From the NCBI RefSeq assembly GCF_005862235.1, contig NZ_VCEK01000002.1, positions 186,001-250,000 on the forward strand: DNA of 64,000 nt, read 5' to 3'. Below the pieces are notes generated by a model that was not told the DNA's origin, did not search any database, and worked only from the letters and a program-made list of their open reading frames with translations. Shown piece after piece: positions 25,178 through 31,999 of this stretch (its first letter is position 1; each line of letters opens with the position of its first letter). The position numbers and the translations under genes were made by a program. Source of the DNA: Saccharomonospora piscinae. Lineage in GTDB: Bacteria; Actinomycetota; Actinomycetes; Mycobacteriales; Pseudonocardiaceae.

Positions 25178-25538
25178 CGAGCCCACCGCGGCCGTGCGGT
25201 ACAAGGAGATCATGGGACTGGCCCGCAGGGCCGCCGACGAGCTCCGCGAGTGGGAACGCAGGCGGGCCGCCGAGCTGGAGTCCCGCATCGCCGAAGCACA
25301 GGCGCGGCTCGACGCGCTGGCCGAGCAGGAGACGGCCGCACAGGAACGGGCGCATCGCTGGTGGCGGATGGCGTGCGACAACGTCGACCGCCTGCCGTGG
25401 CTGGAACCGGGGCAGCAGCCCGCCGTCGTCACCTCCGCACGGGGAGAGTGGGCCGACCGCTACGCCGAGGACATCCGGATCACCTACCGGGAACTGACCA
25501 ACGCCATCAACGACCTGGGCTGGCGGGCACGCCGCTGA
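25170..25538 (+). CDS. coiled-coil protein, last gene of FtsK-like cassette
   Basis: This 122-residue protein has no recognisable family. A long charged helix (RAADELREWERRRAAELES through ARLDALAEQETAAQERAHRW) covers residues 15-70. A short segment with WLEPGQQP follows, then a C-terminal helix (YRELTNAINDLGWRARR). The ATG overlaps the end of the FtsK-like gene by eight bases, so translation is coupled. It is likely a structural or adaptor partner of the ATPase. Its stop codon sits at the edge of the terminal-inverted-repeat element at 25538-25737. Confidence 0.78.
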   Translation: MPDEPTAAVRYKEIMGLARRAADELREWERRRAAELESRIAEAQARLDALAEQETAAQERAHRWWRMACDNVDRLPWLEPGQQPAVVTSARGEWADRYAEDIRITYRELTNAINDLGWRARR

Positions 25539-25737
25539 GAGCCTCTAACACATTGGCGTTCGATCAGGGAGCGGCGGCCAGGCGGTCCCCTACCGGGGTC
25601 GCGAGCGTCCCCGGCGGGGGCCCAGGCTCGCAAGGCGGAGGGGCGTCCGCGTACTGGAAGTACGTGGGCGATCCTCCAACGCAGCGAGGCGCCGCCTGGC
25701 CGCAGCGAGCCGAACAGACCAATGTGTTAGGGGCTCT
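25538..25737. repeat. 200-bp element with 19-bp terminal inverted repeats
   Basis: The ends, AGAGCCTCTAACACATTGG (25538-25556) and its near-perfect inverse (25719-25737, one mismatch), bound a GC-rich interior. The interior contains further paired arms: GCGGCCAGGCGG (25574-25585) with CCGCCTGGCCGC (25692-25703), and GTACT-GGA-AGTAC (25651-25663). The whole segment can fold into one long branched hairpin. It lies between two convergent genes, and no open frame in it looks coding. It could be a miniature inverted-repeat element, a structured RNA or a complex terminator. No clear target-site duplication is seen. Confidence 0.7.
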
Positions 25738-25761
25738 GAGGGCGCGCCCGCCGGGGTGTCG

Positions 25762-27600
25762 CTACCGGGGCAAAAACCGCACGATCTGCGGATCGTGGTC
25801 GCTGGCCTGGTCGGCGAACTCGGCGTTGACGTGGACGACGTCGTAGTCCACGCGATGCGGCGCCGCCGACACGAGAATGTGGTCGAGCACCTGCGAGTTG
25901 CCCTCGAACACGTAGCTGTAGCGCTCGTCCGGAGGCAGTGTGTCCACCAGGGACCCCAGCGCGCCGCCCTCGGTCAGCGTCGCCAGCGTCGGCGAGAACG
26001 GGAAGTCGTTGAGATCGCCCGCCACGACGACGTTCGCGCGCCGGTCCACCGCCAGCAGCTCGCCAACGAAGTCCCGCACCACCTCGGCCTGACGCACGCG
26101 CTGCGGCTCGGTCGTGCGCTCGGGCGGCTGGAAGCGGCCGTGCGTGGGCTGGTCACCGCCCTTCGAGGCGAAGTGGTTGGCCACCACGAACACCGTCCTG
26201 CCCCGGAACACGAACTCGCCTGCCAGGGGCTTGCGGCTCTCGTGCCACGCCGGGTCGGCGGGCTCGATGCGGCCGGGCGAGACCGACAGCCGCGCGCCGC
26301 CCGGCGCGCGCCGCGCCCGCACCGGCGTCGTGGCGTCGCCGCCCTCGCGGTCGACGAACGACACGCGCTCCGGGTCGAACAGGAACCCGACCCGGATGTT
26401 GCCGCCGGGCTGCCCGCCGTCGGCGCCCTCCACCGGATCGATCTGCCGCCACTCGTAACGCGGGCCGTCGGCCTCCACGATCGCGTCGGTGAAGCGCCGC
26501 AGCGTCTCGTCGGCCGACACGACACCGTCACCGATGCCCTCGGGCCCGTTGTCGTCCTGGATCTCCTCCAGCGTGAGGATGTCCGGGGACCGCAGGTTCG
26601 TTACCACGCCCTCGGCCAGCTCGGCGAACTTCTCCCCGCCGTCCACGGCGGACAGGTTCTCGACGTTGTAGGTCGCCACGGACAGCTCACCGGGGCGCTG
26701 GGGCCGCGTGACCTCGCGTTCCAGGCCGCCTCGCTTGACCTCGCCGAGCGTGTTCGCCATGAGCGTGTACCCGCCGTAGGAGTCGTAGGCCACCGGCCCC
26801 GACGTGACACCCGCGAGCGTGTCGCCCGTGTCGGCCTCGGGGAACGGGCGCTCGGAGAACGGGATCAATGACTCGATCTTGAGAACGCCCGTGTTCGGCC
26901 GGTCGTAGCCCGAGTAGACCGTGCCGCCACGCTCGCTGGGATTCTGTTCGGGCTTCGTCGTCACGTACAGCTCGTTGTAGTCGGTGCTGCGACTGACGAG
27001 CCTGGAGTCGACCACGGAGACCAGCTCACCCTCGTGCGCCTCCCAGAAGTCGAGCGCGTAGGTGTCCGGGCGCAGCGTGAGCCCCTCGATGCTGCCGCCG
27101 GGCCGCGCGCTGAGCCGCTCGGGCACCGTGTCCGGGCCGACGGGAAGTGCCTCTGGAACGTCCGCGCCCCGTGCGGTGACCGTCCACTCGGCGTCGACGA
27201 GTTCCGTCGTGGACTGCGCGGCGGTCGTGGCGGGATCACCCGGGTAGTACTCGGCGACGGTCCCGGTCGCCGCGAACACGTCGCCCGGTGCGACGCTCGG
27301 AGTCCGGTCGCCGGTGAACACGAACAACCCCTCGCTGGTGCGCGGGTCCCCGTCGCCGTGCGCGTCCTGGATCCAGAACCCCCGGCTCGCCCCGAACGTG
27401 CGCGTGGCGGTGACCACGCCGGGAACCGTCACGCGGTCGCCCTCCAGCGGCGACAGCCGCGTGGTGCCCTGGACGTCGTGGATGCGGGTCGCGGTCGGCG
27501 CCGGAGCCCCTTCGGCGACCGCCCCCGGAGTCACGACCACACCGAGTGCCGCCACCAGTGCCGCGCCACCGGCCATCGTCGCTCTGCGTTGGGAAGACAT
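25762..27600 (-). CDS. secreted endonuclease/exonuclease/phosphatase-family nuclease
   Basis: This 612-residue protein starts with an export signal (RRATMAGGAALVAALGVVVTPGAVAEG). An OB-fold-like region follows (GVVTATRTFGASRGFWIQDA). The C-terminal EEP domain from about residue 300 has VATYNVENLSA, LQEIQD-like LTLEEIQDDNG, VVAGDLNDF (catalytic D and N) and the final SDHDPQIVRF with the catalytic DH. The order matches the ExeM/NucH group of extracellular DNases. It probably degrades extracellular DNA for nutrients or biofilm control. The start at 27600 gives the cleaner signal peptide. It is monocistronic, divergent from abiEi. Confidence 0.9.
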   Translation of the reverse strand: MSSQRRATMAGGAALVAALGVVVTPGAVAEGAPAPTATRIHDVQGTTRLSPLEGDRVTVPGVVTATRTFGASRGFWIQDAHGDGDPRTSEGLFVFTGDRTPSVAPGDVFAATGTVAEYYPGDPATTAAQSTTELVDAEWTVTARGADVPEALPVGPDTVPERLSARPGGSIEGLTLRPDTYALDFWEAHEGELVSVVDSRLVSRSTDYNELYVTTKPEQNPSERGGTVYSGYDRPNTGVLKIESLIPFSERPFPEADTGDTLAGVTSGPVAYDSYGGYTLMANTLGEVKRGGLEREVTRPQRPGELSVATYNVENLSAVDGGEKFAELAEGVVTNLRSPDILTLEEIQDDNGPEGIGDGVVSADETLRRFTDAIVEADGPRYEWRQIDPVEGADGGQPGGNIRVGFLFDPERVSFVDREGGDATTPVRARRAPGGARLSVSPGRIEPADPAWHESRKPLAGEFVFRGRTVFVVANHFASKGGDQPTHGRFQPPERTTEPQRVRQAEVVRDFVGELLAVDRRANVVVAGDLNDFPFSPTLATLTEGGALGSLVDTLPPDERYSYVFEGNSQVLDHILVSAAPHRVDYDVVHVNAEFADQASDHDPQIVRFLPR

Positions 27601-27687
27601 CACCGGGGCATACTGGCCCACCCAGGCGAACGAAGAGAAGCCACCGATCGTCTGACGACGGTCGAGCAGCGGATATTACATCGCTCT

Positions 27688-27738
27688 GCAGCGTTTGTTA
27701 CGCCTAGGTGTAACAAACGCTGCGCCACGGTGTAGTAT
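27688..27738 (+). promoter_or_regulatory. abiE promoter with 36-bp palindromic operator
   Basis: Arms GCAGCGTTTGTTAC (27688-27701) and GTAACAAACGCTGC (27710-27723) flank an eight-base centre. The dyad is continuous except for one mismatched pair, G27702/T27709. A -10-like TAGTAT (27733-27738) lies 10 bp beyond it and 7 bp before the abiEi ATG at 27746, so the transcript may be leaderless. The right arm would cover the -35. AbiEi antitoxins are known to repress their own promoters by binding inverted repeats. Confidence 0.82.
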
Positions 27739-27745
27739 TTGCCGC

Positions 27746-28417
27746 ATGGAGCAAGGGGTGGCATTGAGCGCACTGGGCGAGTACACCTCGCAGCAATGGG
27801 GCTTGGTCACCGCCGCTCAGGCCGTGCGAGCGGGCGTGGACCGGGTTACTCTCGCTCGATTGGCGGACGCCGGTCATCTCCAACCGGTCCGCCGCGGCGT
27901 ATACGCACTGGACGCCGCGCCAGAGCCCCGTCTTCGCGAGCAACAAGCCGTATGGCTGTCTCTCAACCCAACCGTCCCCTCCTGGGAACGCCCGAAGCTG
28001 GACCCGGGAGGCGGGGTCGTCTCACATACCTCAGCGACGATCGCGCACGGCGTCGGCGATCTGGTCGCGGACGCCGTCGAGTTGACCACACCTCGGCGTC
28101 GCACCTCCCGTGATCCGGCTGTGAGACTGCGCGTCGGGCAGTTGACGGAAGACGAAGTCGTACTCCTTGACGGGCTTCCCGTGACGAGCCTTGAACGCAC
28201 GATCCTCGACCTGCTCGACCGCCGCACGGACGCCAGTCACGTCGCACAGGTCGTGCGCGACAGCATCGACGAACACCGTCTTGACCTACCGGCGCTGACA
28301 TCGCGCATGGGCCCTCACGCCCGTGCGTACGGCCTGAAGACCAGGGACGGCAATCGACTACTCGACCACCTTCTCGCCGACACGCACGCGGGATCGCGCC
28401 CGGTTTGGAGTGCCTGA
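27746..28417 (+). CDS. abiEi: AbiEi-type antitoxin/autorepressor
   Basis: This 223-residue protein is the antitoxin of a type IV toxin-antitoxin pair. An N-terminal winged helix-turn-helix (YTSQQWGLVTAAQAVRAGVDRVTLARLADAGHLQPVRRGVYAL) is the family hallmark. The C-terminal domain has VVSHTSATIAHGVGDL and the late LPVTSLERTILDLLDRR pattern. AbiEi neutralises the effect of AbiEii without a stable complex and represses the operon. The palindrome at 27688-27723 fits that role. The stop TGA directly abuts the ATG of the toxin gene. Base composition (more A/T third positions than neighbours) hints at horizontal transfer. Confidence 0.93.
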   Translation: MEQGVALSALGEYTSQQWGLVTAAQAVRAGVDRVTLARLADAGHLQPVRRGVYALDAAPEPRLREQQAVWLSLNPTVPSWERPKLDPGGGVVSHTSATIAHGVGDLVADAVELTTPRRRTSRDPAVRLRVGQLTEDEVVLLDGLPVTSLERTILDLLDRRTDASHVAQVVRDSIDEHRLDLPALTSRMGPHARAYGLKTRDGNRLLDHLLADTHAGSRPVWSA

Positions 28418-29326
28418 ATGCCCTATTCCAGCCCCAAGGCCCTGCAGAATGCGCTGAACGCCCGCTCGCGCGTCGCCGCGCGCGAGCGCGGAACTCCGCC
28501 GGAACAGTTGATGAACAGGTTCTACCTCAGCCGTCTCATGGCTCGGGTATTCGTCCACGACCCGACGGGCTGGATACTCAAGGGCGGCCAGGCACTACTG
28601 GCTCGCTGGCCCGACGCTCGGTACTCACGAGACGTCGATCTCTACCGAGAACACACCAGCGCACTCGGAGAAGCCGTGGGCGCCCTCCGCGACGCCGCCG
28701 TCATCGATCTCGGTGACTTCTTTCGTTACGAGTTCCGCGATGTAGAGCAGCAGTGGGAGGAGGGCGTCACCTGCCGGGTCCGATTCGAAACCTACTTCGG
28801 CAGCAAGAACTGCGGCGTGGTCGCCGTCGACGTGGTGGCCAATCTTCGACCGCAGGGCTGCCCGTACAGGGGACCGCTCGACCAGCCTTTCGACATCGAT
28901 CTCGGTGAAGGCATGGTTCCAGAAGTCCGAATGTGGCCGCTAGAAGATCATGTCGCCGACAAGATCGCGGCGATGTACGAACGTCATTCCGGTAGGCCAT
29001 CCAGTCGCTACAAAGACCTCGTCGATCTCGTACTGATGGCCTCGCGCGCCGAACTGGACGGCACCGGCACACATGCGGCTCTGCACACGGAGGTCGAGCG
29101 GCGCAGTGCTGCAGGCGTTGAAATCACGCTGCCGCAGCAGTTCGAGATTCCCGAACGTACAAGCTGGTCCCGCGGTTACCGGACAGTTGCACGCATTACC
29201 CCGGCACTGACCACAGCTTTCCACACCCTCGACGGATGCGAGCCGTTGATGCACGAATTCGTGACACCGTTACTCGGGATGCGACCGCCAGGCTGGTGGG
29301 TACCTGCGCGCGGACGCTGGACGTAG
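28418..29326 (+). CDS. abiEii: AbiEii-type nucleotidyltransferase toxin
   Basis: This 302-residue protein has the four conserved motifs of DUF1814/AbiEii. These are KGGQALLARW near residue 56 (GS-like turn), SRDVDLYR near residue 72 (the two catalytic Asp), EDHVADKIAAM near residue 183 (Lys) and RYKDLVDLVL near residue 202 (Asp). Related toxins transfer NTPs or nucleotides to targets such as tRNA 3' ends and stop growth. Phage abortive infection is one known role. It starts at the base after the antitoxin stop, so expression is coupled. All motif residues are present, so it should be active. Confidence 0.93.
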   Translation: MPYSSPKALQNALNARSRVAARERGTPPEQLMNRFYLSRLMARVFVHDPTGWILKGGQALLARWPDARYSRDVDLYREHTSALGEAVGALRDAAVIDLGDFFRYEFRDVEQQWEEGVTCRVRFETYFGSKNCGVVAVDVVANLRPQGCPYRGPLDQPFDIDLGEGMVPEVRMWPLEDHVADKIAAMYERHSGRPSSRYKDLVDLVLMASRAELDGTGTHAALHTEVERRSAAGVEITLPQQFEIPERTSWSRGYRTVARITPALTTAFHTLDGCEPLMHEFVTPLLGMRPPGWWVPARGRWT

Positions 29327-29376
29327 CTGTGCTTGCCGGTGTGGAGCCCGAACAGCGACAGGAAGCACGGTCGCGT

Positions 29377-30621
29377 TCACCTGCTGTGGGCCCTCTTCGC
29401 TGACCGGGCGCGCTCGATCGCCGCGTTGTCGAGCACTCGCACGAAAGCGAGCGCGACCACGAGCAACAGCGCCCCGGCGACCCAGAACGGGGCGGTCAGG
29501 CCGAACTCGGGGGCCAGCAGGCCCCCGATGGGCGCCCCGCACGTCAGGCCGATCAGGCCGATCGTCTTGTGTGCCCCGTTGACCCGCCCGCGCAAGTCGT
29601 CGGGAATCAGCTCCTGGCGCAACGACGTGACCGAGACGCTCCACACGACGGCATGGAAGATGTACAGCGCCAGCATGGCTCCGACCAGCACCACGTTGGT
29701 CGTCGTGGCGATCACGAGATACGCGAGACCGCCGAGTGCGACCGCGGCCAGCGTGGTCGTGCCGCGCCCCAGGCGTCGCCGCGCCCGCTCGGCCACAGCC
29801 GTGCCGAGCAGTCCGCCGAGGGCCGAGGCCGCCAGCAGGAAGCCGTAGCCGACTTCGCGCAGCCCCAGCCGGTCCTGCGCGAACAGCACCAGCACGGAGA
29901 ACGGAATCATGTAGGCGATGCTGACCAGGCCGAACATCACGGTCAGCCACTTCAGCAGCGGATGGCGGCGCAACAACCGCACGCCAGAAGCCATGTCCCG
30001 CCAGACTGTCGTCCTCGACGTCCTGCGCTCGGTGTGCTCGCGAAAGCGTCCTCGCAGCAGAAGGACACAGATCGCGGCCCCGGCGAACGTGGCCGCGTCG
30101 AACAGGATCGGCAGTGCCGCCGCCACCCCAAACAGGAATCCCCCCAATGGCGGTCCGACGAACTCGTCGGCGACCAGCTGGGCGGAGACGATCCGGGCGT
30201 TGGCCCGGTCGAGCTGCTCGTCGGCGACCACCGAGGGCAGCAGCGCGAACGCCGAGTTGTCGGCGGCCGTCTCCAGGACACCCAGCCCCACGAACACCGC
30301 GTACAGGAACCAGAGACTCGCGAAGCCGAACAGCACGCCGCACCCGAGCAGGGCGGTGAGCACGGCTCTGGCGGCGTTCACCGAGACCATGAGCATCCTG
30401 CGATCGGCCCGGTCGACGAGGACGCCGGTCACCATCGAGGTGAAGATCCTCGGCAGCGTGTAGGCGACCGAAACACCGGCCACCAGCAGCGGGTTCTCGG
30501 TCAGCATCGAGGCGAGCAGGGGAGCCGCGACGAACATGACCCCGTCGCCGAGGTTCGAGGTCGCGTTGCCGAGCCAGAGCTTGGTGTAGTCCCGACCGAG
30601 TTCCCGGCCTCCGGCGCTCAC
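29377..30621 (-). CDS. MFS transporter (multidrug-efflux type)
   Basis: This 414-residue protein has 12 predicted membrane helices. It has an MFS loop-2/3 motif (GVLVDRADRRMLM) and the PRIFTSM segment. A central hydrophilic loop (RFREHTERRTSRTTVW) and a late DLRGRVNGAHKTIG complete the pattern. It resembles the MFS_3 (enterobactin exporter-like/tetracycline-type) group common in actinomycetes. The GTG start at 30621 is chosen; a longer frame would run into the repeat array at 30641. The ribosome site (AGGAAG) is rather far upstream, so the start is not firm. Substrate unknown; convergent with abiEii. Confidence 0.87.
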   Translation of the reverse strand: MSAGGRELGRDYTKLWLGNATSNLGDGVMFVAAPLLASMLTENPLLVAGVSVAYTLPRIFTSMVTGVLVDRADRRMLMVSVNAARAVLTALLGCGVLFGFASLWFLYAVFVGLGVLETAADNSAFALLPSVVADEQLDRANARIVSAQLVADEFVGPPLGGFLFGVAAALPILFDAATFAGAAICVLLLRGRFREHTERRTSRTTVWRDMASGVRLLRRHPLLKWLTVMFGLVSIAYMIPFSVLVLFAQDRLGLREVGYGFLLAASALGGLLGTAVAERARRRLGRGTTTLAAVALGGLAYLVIATTTNVVLVGAMLALYIFHAVVWSVSVTSLRQELIPDDLRGRVNGAHKTIGLIGLTCGAPIGGLLAPEFGLTAPFWVAGALLLVVALAFVRVLDNAAIERARSAKRAHSR

Positions 30622-30640
30622 CGGTGCGGGGCACTTCCTG

Positions 30641-30725
30641 TGCAGTGAAGGCCACCCTCGCTGCGTCTGGTGCAGTGAAAGTGGCCTTCGCTGCGCCACA
30701 CGCAGTGAAGGTGGCCTTCACGGCA
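30641..30725. repeat. GAAGGCCACC-type inverted repeat, copy 2 (three units)
   Basis: Three units, GCAGTGAAGGCCACC, GCAGTGAAAGTGGCC and GCAGTGAAGGTGGCC, occur in mixed orientation with TCTGGT and CCACAC spacers. The first two units match the array at 15917-15971 at most positions, including the spacer. The array lies between the MFS gene start and the end of the iniC-like gene, so it could form an attenuator-like hairpin. Confidence 0.8.
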
Positions 30726-30736
30726 CCACGCGCGGG

Positions 30737-31999
30737 TCACAGCGGCTCGGTCACCAGCGCTTCGCAGGTGCGGACCACCGTGGAGGCGGCGAGGCGCTCC
30801 GCCGAGCTGAACACGGGGTTCTCGGCGTACCCGCGCCACCGCCGCAGCGTGCCCGCGGCGGCCTGCCGCAGGGCGGGCTCCGGGGCGTCGACGGCGAGTC
30901 TGGCCTGCGGTGCCTCACCGTAGCCGCCGACGAGCCGCGCGGCCTCCTCGCCCAGTTCCTCGGGCAGGCTCACCCTGCCGGTCCGCAGGGTGGAGAACAA
31001 CCGCAACTCCGCCAGCTCGTGTGCTCCGGTCAGCGTGCGTTCCAGCTCGGTCACCAGTGGTGCCGCCGAGGGCCGTGGTTCCCTGCGCAGCACCACGTCC
31101 AGCCCCAGCAGCGCCGAACGTGCCTTCAGCACCGGCGCGCGGCGGGCGACGTAGGTCGACACCGCCTCCCCCAGCGCGTCGAGCCCGCTGCGCCTGCCCA
31201 GTTCGGCGGACAGCGCCCGCGGGGTGTCGCGGCCACCGCGGATCAGCGTGGTCGCGAGCCGGATGCCGTACAGCCCGAACCGGCCGAGCAGCTCCGCGCG
31301 GTCGGGGTCGGCGCCGAACCGGTCGGCCGACAGCAGCAGCGGGTCCAGTTCGGACTTCGGCGCGGCGGCGAGCGCGGCCAGCAGCTCGAACTCACCGGGG
31401 CGCATCGTCCGCGCCGCCAGGGCTGCCAGACCCGCGACGGCCACCACGTCCTGACACAGTTCCGCCAGCGGAGCCTCGGCGGCCCATCTCCGGGCGACCC
31501 GCCTCGCCGAGATCAGCGCGTCCACGCGACCGCCACCCAGCTCGTCGGCGCGGGCCAGCACGGCGAGGACGTTCACGGGCGCGAGCCGGATCGCGGGATG
31601 GTCGTGTGCCGCCCGGAGCAGGGCCAGGTCGGCCTCATGCGGATGGGGTGCCAGGTAGAGCACCGCGTCCGCCTCCATGCGCAGTGCGTCGGCGACGCGG
31701 GGACCGGCCTCCTGGGCCGAGGCCGAGGCGTCGAGCACCAGCAGCTCAGGCCACCCCGCGTCGGCGGGCAGGTGCTGCCACGACATCGGCGCGGCCTGCC
31801 GCCTGCCGTCGGCCGCCTCGCCCAGCAGCGCGGCGACGAGCGTGGAGCTGCCCGCGCCCTGCGGCCCCGCCACGGCCACCCTCGGTGGCTCCCCGAACCG
31901 CGCGGCGTGGCGGCGCAGCCAGTGGGTGGCGGCCGGGCTGTCCGCGTAGACCTCCTGGGCGCGGGTGAGCAGCGACCAGGCGCGCTCCGCCAGGTTCAT
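30737..31999 (-). CDS. iniC: IniC-like P-loop (dynamin-family partner) protein
   Basis: This 420-residue protein has a GTPase-like P-loop (GPQGAGSSTLVAALLG, residues 45-60) with a Ser-Ser-Thr variant of the GKS/T core. An Asp (LLVLDASA) sits at the G3 position, and Ala-rich helices form most of the rest. The usual Lys of the P-loop is missing (GAGSST), so nucleotide hydrolysis may be weak or absent. It starts in the last codons of the IniA-like gene (ATGA overlap) and is the third gene of an iniB-iniA-iniC order. M. tuberculosis IniC is longer (493 residues). It probably acts with IniA on membranes under cell-wall stress. Confidence 0.75.
   Translation of the reverse strand: MNLAERAWSLLTRAQEVYADSPAATHWLRRHAARFGEPPRVAVAGPQGAGSSTLVAALLGEAADGRRQAAPMSWQHLPADAGWPELLVLDASASAQEAGPRVADALRMEADAVLYLAPHPHEADLALLRAAHDHPAIRLAPVNVLAVLARADELGGGRVDALISARRVARRWAAEAPLAELCQDVVAVAGLAALAARTMRPGEFELLAALAAAPKSELDPLLLSADRFGADPDRAELLGRFGLYGIRLATTLIRGGRDTPRALSAELGRRSGLDALGEAVSTYVARRAPVLKARSALLGLDVVLRREPRPSAAPLVTELERTLTGAHELAELRLFSTLRTGRVSLPEELGEEAARLVGGYGEAPQARLAVDAPEPALRQAAAGTLRRWRGYAENPVFSSAERLAASTVVRTCEALVTEPL

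Noticed and set aside
22379-25432. Very long open frame antisense to the FtsK-like gene
   Set aside because: Its amino-acid mix (His/Gln/Arg/Gly-rich, few motifs) is the usual shadow of a high-GC gene; the plus-strand frame has clear Walker motifs.
25530-25745. Target-site duplication beside the 200-bp element
   Set aside because: TGAG occurs at both ends but overlaps the inverted repeats and is only four bases, so it is not convincing.
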